DNA of 64,000 nt from Pontibacter kalidii. Lineage in GTDB: Bacteria > Bacteroidota > Bacteroidia > Cytophagales > Hymenobacteraceae. The DNA lies in the NCBI RefSeq assembly GCF_026278245.1, contig NZ_CP111079.1:4646501-4710500 (forward strand), read 5' to 3'. The position numbers and the translations under genes were made by a program. Under the pieces are notes generated by a model. The model was not told where the DNA came from. It saw only the letters and a program-made list of their open reading frames with translations, and made no database searches. Positions 43,420-52,497 of the stretch are shown here, in pieces (the stretch's first letter is position 1; the number at the start of each line of letters is the position of its first letter).

Positions 43420-44196
43420 TTATATTTTATCAGTCTTAGCGCTTGGCTGCAGTTTGTCTACGGTTTCCTTCAGCGTGTCGCCCAGGTCGTCCATACTTAC
43501 CAGGGTACCCACCTGCTCGCCTTCCACCAGTCGCTTCAGGTTGCCCGGCGTGTTCATGTCGAAAACGATGATCGGCAGGCCATTCTCCTTGCAGAGCGTA
43601 AAGGCGGTCATGTCCATCACGTTCAGGCCTTTTTCAAATACATCCTTAAACGAGATGTTTCGGTAGAAAACAGCATCGGGGTCCTTCTCCGGGTCAGCAG
43701 AGTAGATGCCGTCCACGCGGGTGCCTTTCAATACCACGTCCGCCTCAATCTCAATGGCCCGGAGCGAGGCGGCTGAGTCCGTGGTGAAGTATGGGTTGCC
43801 GGTGCCGGCCCCGAAGATCACCACGCGGCCTTTTTCCAGGTGGCGCACCGCACGGCGGCGGATGTAGGGCTCGCATACCTGCTGGATGTTGATGCCCGAG
43901 AGCAGGCGCGTGTACACGCCCAGCTTTTCCAGAGCGCTCTGCAGCGCCATGCTGTTGATCACCGTGGCCAACATGCCCATGTAGTCTCCCTGCACACGGT
44001 CCAGGCCAACCTGCTCGGCCTGCACGCCCCTGAAGATGTTGCCTCCGCCTATCACCACGGCCACCTCTACACCAAGGGCGGCTACTTCTTTAATCTCTTT
44101 GGCATACTGCAGCAGTCTGTTAGAGTCAATGCCATACTGCTGCTCGCCCATCAGCGCCTCGCCACTCAGCTTCAGCAAAATTCGTTTATACTTCAC
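43420..44196 (-). CDS. pyrH: UMP kinase
   Basis: 258 aa from the GTG at 44196, which gives the canonical [17 protein letters not shown] start; the frame extends 13 codons further upstream. Phosphorylates UMP to UDP. Glycine-rich [11 protein letters not shown], the [20 protein letters not shown] helix and the nucleotide-binding [17 protein letters not shown] and [19 protein letters not shown] segments are present. frr follows 49 bp on. Confidence 0.96.
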   Translation of the reverse strand: MKYKRILLKLSGEALMGEQQYGIDSNRLLQYAKEIKEVAALGVEVAVVIGGGNIFRGVQAEQVGLDRVQGDYMGMLATVINSMALQSALEKLGVYTRLLSGINIQQVCEPYIRRRAVRHLEKGRVVIFGAGTGNPYFTTDSAASLRAIEIEADVVLKGTRVDGIYSADPEKDPDAVFYRNISFKDVFEKGLNVMDMTAFTLCKENGLPIIVFDMNTPGNLKRLVEGEQVGTLVSMDDLGDTLKETVDKLQPSAKTDKI

Positions 44197-44240
44197 GGTA
44201 AACTCTCTGTATAGGTTATGAATTCTTTTTAACACAACAA

Positions 44241-44262
44241 AGCGGCTACCGTGGCAGCCGCT
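44241..44262 (-). terminator. Terminator-like hairpin downstream of the biotin carrier gene
   Basis: AGCGGCT...AGCCGCT stem with a short loop; on the minus strand it is followed by TTGTTG, then pyrH. It lies between the two genes. Confidence 0.6.
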
Positions 44263-44277
44263 TATGCAAACATAAGG

Positions 44278-44778
44278 TTAGTGGAACAGGATCAGGACCT
44301 GGTTTTTCTCCACGTTCTGCCTTACCTGCACCTTCACCTCCTTCACCACGCCATCGCCCGGCGACTTGAGGATGTTCTCCATCTTCATGGCCTCCAGGAT
44401 CATGATCGGGTCGCCCTTCTTCACCTCCTGGCCCGGCTGCACCTTCACGTCAAGTATAAGCCCCGGCATCGGCGCTTTTACGTCGTTTACCTTGTGGGCG
44501 TTGGCGTTGCTCATGCCTAGCTTGTCGAGCAGCAGGTCGAAGCGGTCTTTCACGCTAACGGTTTGTAGCGCGCCGTTTATCTTAAAGGTAAAGGATTTTT
44601 CCTGGTAGTTAGCTGAAACCACCTCTGCGGTAAAGGAGCGTGCGCCCCTGATGATGTGAAACGTGTTAGGCCCGATAGGGGAGATGTCCCAGTCGAAAGG
44701 AGTATTGTTGAGAAGTATAGTATCTTTTTGGATATCAACCTGCCATGTTTTGCCGTTACCGGTTTTTACCTGGAGCAT
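44278..44778 (-). CDS. Biotin/lipoyl-carrier domain protein (acetyl/propionyl-CoA carboxylase-type)
   Basis: 166 aa. The C-terminal 65 residues form a biotinyl domain with ILEAMKMENILKSP; Lys132 of EAMKM is the expected biotinylation site. The N-terminal 100 residues (TGNGKTWQVDIQKDTILLNN) match the BT-type domain found next to the biotin carrier in acyl-CoA carboxylases. A carboxylase or decarboxylase partner is not nearby. Confidence 0.88.
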   Translation of the reverse strand: MLQVKTGNGKTWQVDIQKDTILLNNTPFDWDISPIGPNTFHIIRGARSFTAEVVSANYQEKSFTFKINGALQTVSVKDRFDLLLDKLGMSNANAHKVNDVKAPMPGLILDVKVQPGQEVKKGDPIMILEAMKMENILKSPGDGVVKEVKVQVRQNVEKNQVLILFH

Positions 44779-44865
44779 CTTCTTTTCGTGTGGTTTCGAC
44801 CTTAAAGTTAGTGTTTTCTCAGAGTAATTTTAGAACTTCACCTCAAATTTTAAAACTTTCAGCGC

Positions 44866-47409
44866 ATGAATCATAGGTTTCTGAATATAGTTGGCCTTGC
44901 CGCTGCCATGGCACTTACCGGAGGTTGCAGCACCAACAAATCAGTTGTAGACGCAAAAGCCCCGCTTCCAGCCGTTGCAAAGCCCGGTGCACCGGCGGGC
45001 GCAGTGCCTGCATGGGCGCCTAAGAAGCATGCCTTCAACCCCTCGCGCACCCGTGAGCACGACCTGCTGCACACCACCCTGCGCGTCAGCTTCGACTGGG
45101 AAAAGCAGTACCTGCACGGCCTGGCCGAACTTACCCTGAAACCATACTTTTACCCTCAGAACCGGCTCACGCTCGATGCCAAGGGCATGGATATCCACAG
45201 CGTGCACCTGATGCAGGGCTACGACGGTACGGCGCTGGAGTACAAGTATGACGGGCAGAAACTGACCATCGACTTGGGCAAGGAGTACACCCGCGACGAG
45301 GAGTATAAAATAGAGATAGACTACACGGCCAAGCCAAACGAGCTGGCAGCCGGAGGCTCCGATGCCATCACCGAAGATAAAGGCCTGTACTTTATCAACC
45401 CGCTGGGGGAGGAACCGAACAAGCCGCAGCAGATCTGGACCCAGGGCGAAACGGAAGCGAGCTCTGCCTGGTTCCCGACCATCGATGCCCCGAACGAGCG
45501 CATGACCCAGGACATCTACATCACCATTGATCCAAAGTATACCACGCTCTCCAACGGCACCTTCGTTTACTCACGGCAGAACGCCGACGGCACCAAGACC
45601 GACTACTGGAAGCAGGAAAAGCCGCATGCACCCTACCTGGCCATGCTGGCCATTGGCGAGTATGCCGTGGTGGAGGATAGGTGGCGCGACGTGGAGGTGA
45701 ATTACTATGTGGAGCCGGCGTATGAGAAAACGGCCAAGAAAATCTTTGGCAACACGCCGGAAATGATGGAGTTCTTCTCCCAGAAGCTGGGCGTGGACTA
45801 TCCCTGGGCCAAGTACGCGCAGGTAGTGGTGCGCGATTTTGTGTCCGGAGCGATGGAAAACACTTCGGCTTCTACCTTTATGGAAGACCTGCAGCTGAAT
45901 GAGCGTGAGCTGCTTGACAAGAGCTGGGACGGCATCATCGCCCACGAGCTGTTCCACCAGTGGTTCGGCGACCTGGTTACCACCGAGTCATGGGCCAACC
46001 TGCCACTGAACGAGGCTTTCGCCAATTACTCGGAGTACCTGTGGGCCGAGCACAAGTATGGCGCCGACGAGGCCGCCTACCTGAACATGGAGGAACTGGA
46101 GCAGTACCTGGATGAGGCGGAGACAAAGCGTGAGCCGCTCATCCGCTACTACTACAACGACCGCGAGGATATGTTCGACAGCCACTCTTACGCTAAGGGC
46201 GGCCGCGTGCTGCACATGCTGCGCAAGCTCGTTGGCGATGATGCCTGGTGGGCTTCCCTTAACTTATACTTGACCCGCAACAAGTACAGCGATGTGGAGG
46301 TGGCGGAGCTGCGCATGGCCTTCGAGGATGTGACAGGCAAGGACCTGATGTGGTTCTTTGACCAATGGTTTATGAAGCCAGGACACCCGGAACTACTGGT
46401 GACGCAGCGCTACAACAAAGGACAGCTACAGCTAAACGTGCAGCAGCTGCAGGACACAGCCTATACGCCTGTTTACCGCCTGCCCCTGCAGGTAGCCATC
46501 TGGACGGAAGGTAAAAAACAGCTGCACCCGATCGTGGTCGAGAAGGCCAGCCAGACCTTTACGTTTGACGTGGCCACGCAGCCGCAGCTGGTGCTGTTCG
46601 ACGCGGAGCAGCAACTACTGGGAACGGTGGAGCACGAGAAGACAGAGGAGGAGCTGCTATTCCAATTCCGCCATGCCGGGCACCTGGCTCCAAAGCTGGA
46701 GACGCTGTCGGAGCTGCAGGAGCAGGTAAGTCGCCCACAGGTGCAAAGTATCTACAAAGAGGCCCTTAAGGATGAGTACTGGGCGGTGCGCAGCACAGCG
46801 CTAAGTATGCTGAGCAGGCTAAAAGAAGGGCAGGCGGCATCGCTGGAGCCAACGATAAAGCAGATGGCCGTACAGGATAAGAAGGGGTCGGTGCGCGCCG
46901 AAGCCATACTTGCCCTGGCAGGCTGGGGCGGAAGCAGGCATCAGGACTTGTTCAGGCAGGCCCTAAGCGACAGCTCGTACCAGGTAGCTGCGGCAGCCAT
47001 ACTTGCCTATGCCAGCACGGGTGCCGCCGATGCGAAGCAGCGGATGGCCCAGTTTGAAGACGAAAGCAACGAGGAAGTGGTACTGGCGCTAGCCACCATC
47101 TATGCCGTGCAGGCAGGGCCGGAGAAGTATGACTGGTTCATGCAGAAACTGAAATCCGCCAGCGGTGGGGAGTTATACTACCTGCTGCAAAGCTTTGGCG
47201 CCTACCTGGCCAGCAACAGCCAGACCAACACGCCGGAGGTGATCGCCATGCTGGGCGAGATAGCACAAGAGCACCGTCTGTACTACGTCCGGGCCGCTGC
47301 CTATCAGGCGCTTATGGTGATGTCGGAGAAGCCGGAGGTGGAGCGGCTGATGCAGGAAATAAAGGCGCAGGAGAAGGATGAGCGCCTGCTGCAGATGTAT
47401 GGAAAGTAG
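44866..47409 (+). CDS. M1 family aminopeptidase (lipoprotein)
   Basis: 847 aa. Lipobox LTGGC (Cys near residue 21) after a signal peptide. The M1 exopeptidase motif GAMEN (about residues 328-332) and the zinc motif HELFH (His360, Glu361, His364) with Glu383 in NEAFANYSEYL are intact, so it should cleave N-terminal residues from peptides outside or in the periplasm. After residue 600 the sequence turns into HEAT/ARM-like repeats (AEAILALAGWGGSRHQDLFRQAL). It is transcribed alone. Confidence 0.95.
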   Translation: MNHRFLNIVGLAAAMALTGGCSTNKSVVDAKAPLPAVAKPGAPAGAVPAWAPKKHAFNPSRTREHDLLHTTLRVSFDWEKQYLHGLAELTLKPYFYPQNRLTLDAKGMDIHSVHLMQGYDGTALEYKYDGQKLTIDLGKEYTRDEEYKIEIDYTAKPNELAAGGSDAITEDKGLYFINPLGEEPNKPQQIWTQGETEASSAWFPTIDAPNERMTQDIYITIDPKYTTLSNGTFVYSRQNADGTKTDYWKQEKPHAPYLAMLAIGEYAVVEDRWRDVEVNYYVEPAYEKTAKKIFGNTPEMMEFFSQKLGVDYPWAKYAQVVVRDFVSGAMENTSASTFMEDLQLNERELLDKSWDGIIAHELFHQWFGDLVTTESWANLPLNEAFANYSEYLWAEHKYGADEAAYLNMEELEQYLDEAETKREPLIRYYYNDREDMFDSHSYAKGGRVLHMLRKLVGDDAWWASLNLYLTRNKYSDVEVAELRMAFEDVTGKDLMWFFDQWFMKPGHPELLVTQRYNKGQLQLNVQQLQDTAYTPVYRLPLQVAIWTEGKKQLHPIVVEKASQTFTFDVATQPQLVLFDAEQQLLGTVEHEKTEEELLFQFRHAGHLAPKLETLSELQEQVSRPQVQSIYKEALKDEYWAVRSTALSMLSRLKEGQAASLEPTIKQMAVQDKKGSVRAEAILALAGWGGSRHQDLFRQALSDSSYQVAAAAILAYASTGAADAKQRMAQFEDESNEEVVLALATIYAVQAGPEKYDWFMQKLKSASGGELYYLLQSFGAYLASNSQTNTPEVIAMLGEIAQEHRLYYVRAAAYQALMVMSEKPEVERLMQEIKAQEKDERLLQMYGK

Positions 47410-47446
47410 GCGGCAGGAAATTTTTTCGCATTTTTTTGCATGAATA

Positions 47447-47477
47447 TTTGACTTGAAACAAAAAGGGCTTAATTTTG
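47447..47477 (+). promoter_or_regulatory. Promoter of the tRNA-tuf transcription unit
   Basis: TTTG (47447-47450), 19-bp spacer, TAATTTTG (47470-47477): a strong match to the Bacteroidota consensus, 80 bp before tRNA-Tyr. Confidence 0.85.
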
Positions 47478-47558
47478 CATCTCCTTAGAACAAAGAACAC
47501 GGCAAAGGCAGTGGATCGCTAAGGGAAAGTTCTGCTGATTTGATGTAGAATTAGCTTC

Positions 47559-47641
47559 GGGGAGATTCCAGAGCGGCCAAATGGGACGGACTGTAACTCC
47601 GTTGTCTTACGACTTCGCAGGTTCGAATCCTGCTCTCCCCA
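47559..47641 (+). tRNA. tRNA-Tyr (anticodon GTA)
   Basis: 83 nt class II tRNA. Acceptor GGGGAGA pairs with TCTCCCC, anticodon GTA is in the CTGTAAC loop and GGTTCGAATCC is the T arm. A long variable arm is present. The CCA end is not encoded. Confidence 0.95.
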
Positions 47642-47732
47642 CAGTTTGATTTAGAGTAACTGAATGAGCGAATGAGTTAGGTGATTTTTTTTTCACCCCT
47701 TCAAAATTTGATCATTCAGAATTGTAAAGTAA

Positions 47733-47805
47733 GCGGGAGTAGCTCAGTTGGTAGAGCGATAGCCTTCCAAGCTATAGGCCGCGAGTTCGACCCTCGTCTC
47801 CCGCT
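47733..47805 (+). tRNA. tRNA-Gly (anticodon TCC)
   Basis: 73 nt. Acceptor GCGGGAG / CTCCCGC, D arm AGCTCAGTTGGTAGAGC, anticodon TCC in CTTCCAA, T arm GAGTTCGACCCTC. CCA is not encoded. Confidence 0.96.
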
Positions 47806-47912
47806 CTTTAAAGTCAGAAATGCTTGCTAATAAGAACTGGAGAAGGAAATTCATGCAGATGAGCTTCCTTTTTAGTGTAAATAGAGGTGTGGTTTTTCTG
47901 ACGGATTTAAAA

Positions 47913-47984
47913 GCCGACGTAGCTCAGGGGTAGAGTACTTCCTTGGTAAGGAAGGGGTCGTGGGTTCAATTCCCATCGTTGGCT
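47913..47984 (+). tRNA. tRNA-Thr (anticodon GGT)
   Basis: 72 nt. Acceptor GCCGACG / CGTTGGC, anticodon GGT in CTTGGTAA, T arm GGGTTCAATTCCC. CCA is not encoded. It runs into the tuf leader 73 bp on. Confidence 0.95.
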
Positions 47985-48057
47985 CACAGTCCGTTACGTG
48001 TATATTTAAAAGCGCGACATAAACTTAAACGTTTTAACCTTAATTTAATATCATACA

Positions 48058-49245
<1,188 letters not shown>

Positions 49246-49256
49246 TACTATGTTTC

Positions 49257-49296
49257 AAACCCGATCTTGAAAGTTTTTTGAGATCGGGTTTGTTTT
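49257..49296 (+). terminator. Terminator after tuf
   Basis: 11-bp perfect stem AAACCCGATCT / AGATCGGGTTT with a short loop and GTTTTC. It overlaps the -33 element of the next promoter. Confidence 0.88.
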
Positions 49297-49319
49297 CATA
49301 AAACTTATGAATAAATTTG
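49289..49319 (+). promoter_or_regulatory. Promoter for tRNA-Trp and secE-nusG-rpl operon
   Basis: TTTG (49289-49292), 19-bp spacer, TAAATTTG (49312-49319). Strong consensus match, 32 bp before tRNA-Trp. Confidence 0.82.
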
Positions 49320-49350
49320 CACTCCAATTAAAATTGGCGTGCATTTTTTT

Positions 49351-49423
49351 ACGGGTGTAGCTCAATTGGTAGAGTAGTGGTCTCCAAAACCATTGGCTGG
49401 GAGTTCGAGTCTCTCCACCCGTG
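49351..49423 (+). tRNA. tRNA-Trp (anticodon CCA)
   Basis: 73 nt. Acceptor ACGGGTG / CACCCGT, anticodon CCA in TCTCCAAAA, T arm GAGTTCGAGTCTC. CCA end not encoded. secE begins 31 bp downstream. Confidence 0.95.
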
Positions 49424-49454
49424 CAATTTTTTTCACTATCTGGTAAGCGAAGCG

Positions 49455-49646
49455 ATGAGCAATATTAGAACTTATATTAACGACACTGTCGAGGAGATGA
49501 AGAACAAGGTCTCCTGGCCTTCATACGGGGAGTTGCAGAATAGCTCTGTGCTGGTGTTGATAGGTTCCCTGATTTTCGCTTTGGTTGTTGGTGCTATGGA
49601 CTTTGGGTTCGATACAGTGCTGACATGGTTTTACAACCAGTTTTAA
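49455..49646 (+). CDS. secE: Preprotein translocase subunit SecE
   Basis: 63 aa from the ATG at 49455 (the frame extends back through the tRNA). NKVSWPSYGEL is the conserved cytosolic amphipathic helix, followed by a single TM helix, VLVLIGSLIFALVVGAMDFGF, as expected for the short bacterial SecE that clamps SecY. It precedes nusG by 11 bp. Confidence 0.95.
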   Translation: MSNIRTYINDTVEEMKNKVSWPSYGELQNSSVLVLIGSLIFALVVGAMDFGFDTVLTWFYNQF

Positions 49647-49657
49647 ATTAGAGATAC

Positions 49658-50218
49658 ATGACTGATTTAAAGTGGTATGTAGTGCGCGCCGTTAGTGGCC
49701 AGGAGAAAAAAGCGAAAGCTTACCTGGAGAATGAAATCATGCGCCACAATCTCGGAGAATATGTTCCGCAGGTGCTTATCCCTGCCGAGAAAGTATACGA
49801 GATGCGTGGCGGGAAGAAAAGAATCAGAGAGCGTAGCTTCTTTCCAGGCTATGTGCTGGTTCATGCGGACCTTTCGCACGGTGAAGCAGAGCACATCATC
49901 ATCAGTACGCCTGGGGTGATCGGATTCCTGGGAACAGATGAGAAGGGCTCACCTAGCAAGAAGCCAGTTCCATTGCGTCAGTCGGAGGTGAACAGGATCC
50001 TGGGCACCGTAGACGAGGCAGAAGAGCAGGCAGAAGTGCTGGATACGCCGTTTGTAGTGGGAGAGATCGTGAAGGTAATGGATGGTCCGTTCAGCGGTTT
50101 TTCCGGTACAGTGGAGGAAGTGTTCGAGGAGCGTAAGAAGCTTAACGTGATGGTGAAAATTTTCGGAAGAAATACACCGGTTGAGCTGAACTACATGCAA
50201 GTAGAAAAAGAATCGTAG
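49658..50218 (+). CDS. nusG: Transcription termination/antitermination protein NusG
   Basis: 186 aa. NGN domain (WYVVRAVSGQEKKAKAYLENE; FFPGYVLVHADL) and a C-terminal KOW (FVVGEIVKVMDGPFSGFSGTVEEV). It binds RNA polymerase and couples it to ribosomes or Rho. Standard position between secE and rplK. Confidence 0.98.
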   Translation: MTDLKWYVVRAVSGQEKKAKAYLENEIMRHNLGEYVPQVLIPAEKVYEMRGGKKRIRERSFFPGYVLVHADLSHGEAEHIIISTPGVIGFLGTDEKGSPSKKPVPLRQSEVNRILGTVDEAEEQAEVLDTPFVVGEIVKVMDGPFSGFSGTVEEVFEERKKLNVMVKIFGRNTPVELNYMQVEKES

Positions 50219-50230
50219 TAAATACATAGA

Positions 50231-50674
50231 ATGGCAAAGGAAATAAAAGGTTACCTGAAACTTCAGGTAAAGGGAGGTGCCGCGAATCCATCGCCACCGA
50301 TTGGACCTGCACTTGGTTCTAAAGGTCTTAACATCATGGAGTTCTGTAAGCAGTTTAATGCCAGAACCCAGGATAAGCCGGGACAAGTGTTACCAGTGTT
50401 GATTACAATATACGCAGATAAGTCTTTCGACTTCGTTATTAAGACGCCCCCTGCTCCGGTATTGTTAATGGATGCTGCTAAGATTAAGGGTGGTTCAAAA
50501 GAGCCAAACCGTAACAAGGTAGGTTCAGTTACATGGGATCAGGTTCGTGAGATAGCGGAACTGAAGATGCCTGATTTAAATGCTTTCGAACTGGATGCAG
50601 CTATGAAGATGGTTGCCGGTACAGCTAGAAGCATGGGTATCACAGTTTCTGGTACAGCTCCGTGGAACGCTTAA
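50231..50674 (+). CDS. rplK: 50S ribosomal protein L11
   Basis: 147 aa. [35 protein letters not shown] and the C-terminal rRNA-binding [23 protein letters not shown] are typical. Part of the GTPase-associated centre. Confidence 0.99.
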   Translation: MAKEIKGYLKLQVKGGAANPSPPIGPALGSKGLNIMEFCKQFNARTQDKPGQVLPVLITIYADKSFDFVIKTPPAPVLLMDAAKIKGGSKEPNRNKVGSVTWDQVREIAELKMPDLNAFELDAAMKMVAGTARSMGITVSGTAPWNA

Positions 50675-50690
50675 TAACAGTTAAAGGATA

Positions 50691-51383
50691 ATGGCGAAGA
50701 TTTCAAAAAATAGAAAAGCGGCTTTAGCCAAAGCCGATCTAGCAAAAGAGTATTCTTTAACAGATGCCGCTTCAGTTGTAAAGGACATTACCTTCACAAA
50801 ATTTGATGCCTCTGTTGATATTGATGTACGTTTGGGCGTAGATCCACGCAAGGCCGATCAAATGGTTCGTGGAATTGTAACGCTGCCGCACGGAACTGGT
50901 AAAGAAGTAAAGGTACTTGCGTTAGTTACTCCTGACAAAGAGCAGGAGGCAAAGGACGCTGGCGCTGACTACGTTGGTCTGGATGACTATATCCAGAAGA
51001 TCGAGAAAGGCTGGACAGATGTGGATGTGATCATCACCATGCCTGCCGTAATGGCCAAAGTTGGTCGTCTTGGTAGAATCCTGGGCCCTCGTAACCTGAT
51101 GCCAAACCCTAAGTCGGGTACAGTAACTCAGGATGTAGCTAAAGCCGTTAAAGAGGTTAAAGCTGGTAAGATCGACTTTAAAGTTGACAAGTTCGGTATC
51201 ATCCACACGAGTGTTGGTAAAGTTTCCTTCTCTGCAGAGCAGCTTGCTGCCAACGCAAACGAGGTAATTCAGACACTTAACCGTCTGAAGCCTTCCTCCG
51301 CTAAAGGTACTTACATCAAGAGCATCACATTGTCTAGCACAATGAGCCCGGCCGTAATCGTTGACAAGAACGCAACTATCTAA
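50691..51383 (+). CDS. rplA: 50S ribosomal protein L1
   Basis: 230 aa. Forms the L1 stalk. Signature [29 protein letters not shown] is present; the C-terminus [21 protein letters not shown] is standard. Family members often repress their own operon; no leader target was checked here. Confidence 0.99.
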   Translation: MAKISKNRKAALAKADLAKEYSLTDAASVVKDITFTKFDASVDIDVRLGVDPRKADQMVRGIVTLPHGTGKEVKVLALVTPDKEQEAKDAGADYVGLDDYIQKIEKGWTDVDVIITMPAVMAKVGRLGRILGPRNLMPNPKSGTVTQDVAKAVKEVKAGKIDFKVDKFGIIHTSVGKVSFSAEQLAANANEVIQTLNRLKPSSAKGTYIKSITLSSTMSPAVIVDKNATI

Positions 51384-51387
51384 GAAA

Positions 51388-51912
51388 ATGACCAGGGAAG
51401 AAAAAGAGATAATTGTTAAAGACCTGAGCGAGAAGCTAGCTAACACAAACTACTTCTATATTACTGATGCCTCCACTATGAGCGTAGCTGGCATCAACGC
51501 GTTCAGAAGAATGGCATTCGATCGTGGTATCGAATACAAAGTGTATAAGAATACACTTATCAAGAAAGCGCTGGATACTTTAGAAGCTGATACTTCTGCG
51601 CTTGATGATGTTTTAAAGGGCGCTTCCGGTATCCTGTTCTCGCAAGAGTCAGGCAATGCACCAGCAAAACTGATTCAGGACTTCAGAAAGAAAGGCAATC
51701 CGCTACCTCTCCTTAAAGGTGCTTTTATCGACAGTGGTATCTTCATTGGCGATGAGCAGCTGAAGACACTCACAGAGATCAAGTCTAAGGACGAGCTGAT
51801 TGGCGAGATCATCGGTCTTCTTCAGTCGCCTGCTAAGAATGTGGTTTCGGCCCTTCAGAGCAGCGGCGGTAAGCTAGCGGGTATCTTGAAAACATTATCA
51901 GAAAAAGAATAA
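51388..51912 (+). CDS. rplJ: 50S ribosomal protein L10
   Basis: 174 aa from the ATG at 51388, 5 bp after the rplA stop; an earlier in-frame Met would overlap rplA by 23 bp. EEKEIIVKDLSEKLANTNYFYITDAS and FRRMAFDRGIEYKVYKNTLIKKALD are the typical L10 N-terminus. Anchors the L7/L12 stalk. Confidence 0.97.
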   Translation: MTREEKEIIVKDLSEKLANTNYFYITDASTMSVAGINAFRRMAFDRGIEYKVYKNTLIKKALDTLEADTSALDDVLKGASGILFSQESGNAPAKLIQDFRKKGNPLPLLKGAFIDSGIFIGDEQLKTLTEIKSKDELIGEIIGLLQSPAKNVVSALQSSGGKLAGILKTLSEKE

Positions 51913-51956
51913 TTTAAAAAAACGTAATCAATAAGTAACTTTTAATTTCTATAAAA

Positions 51957-52337
51957 ATGGCAGATTTGAAAGCATTCGCTGAGCAGTTAGTAAACTTGAC
52001 TGTTAAAGAAGTTAACGAACTAGCTACTATCCTTAAGGATGAGTATGGCATTGAGCCTGCTGCTGCTGCTCCAGTGATGGTTGCTGGTGGTGGTGCTGCT
52101 GAAGGAGGAGCTGCTGCAGAAGAGAAAACTTCTTTTGACGTAATCCTTAAGTCAGCTGGTGCTCAGAAACTAGCAGTAGTTAAGCTTGTAAAAGAGCTGA
52201 CTGGTCTTGGTCTGAAAGAGGCTAAAGAATTAGTTGACAGCGCTCCTAAAGCACTGAAAGAAGGTGTTGACAAGAACGAAGCTGAATCACTGAAGAAATC
52301 TTTGGAAGAAGCTGGTGCTGAAGTGGAGGTAAAATAA
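51957..52337 (+). CDS. rplL: 50S ribosomal protein L7/L12
   Basis: 126 aa. N-terminal dimerisation helix, Ala/Gly-rich hinge ([16 protein letters not shown]) and C-terminal factor-binding domain [39 protein letters not shown]. It ends before a leader hairpin and rpoB. Confidence 0.99.
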   Translation: MADLKAFAEQLVNLTVKEVNELATILKDEYGIEPAAAAPVMVAGGGAAEGGAAAEEKTSFDVILKSAGAQKLAVVKLVKELTGLGLKEAKELVDSAPKALKEGVDKNEAESLKKSLEEAGAEVEVK

Positions 52338-52360
52338 TCCCGCTTTATCAACATACTGAG

Positions 52361-52400
52361 AACAGGTAGACCTGGCATATTCGTCAGGTCTTTTCCTGTT
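52361..52400 (+). promoter_or_regulatory. rplL-rpoB attenuator-like hairpin
   Basis: Two-part stem AACAGG.../CCTGTT outside GACCTG/CAGGTC, followed by TTTGTAT. It lies in the 160-bp gap before rpoB, the usual position of the L7/L12-rpoB attenuator, and could reduce read-through into rpoBC. Confidence 0.65.
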
Positions 52401-52497
52401 TGTATACAGATTCAAATTAATTGGATCTTTTTTTTGCCCACAGCTGTTTTGGACTCTGTGTGCTTGTAAATGATTATAAACGTAAAATTCCAAAGCT

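Noticed and set aside
49377-49454. N-terminal extension of SecE read through tRNA-Trp
   Set aside because: The residues come from the tRNA sequence and the conserved SecE starts at 49455.
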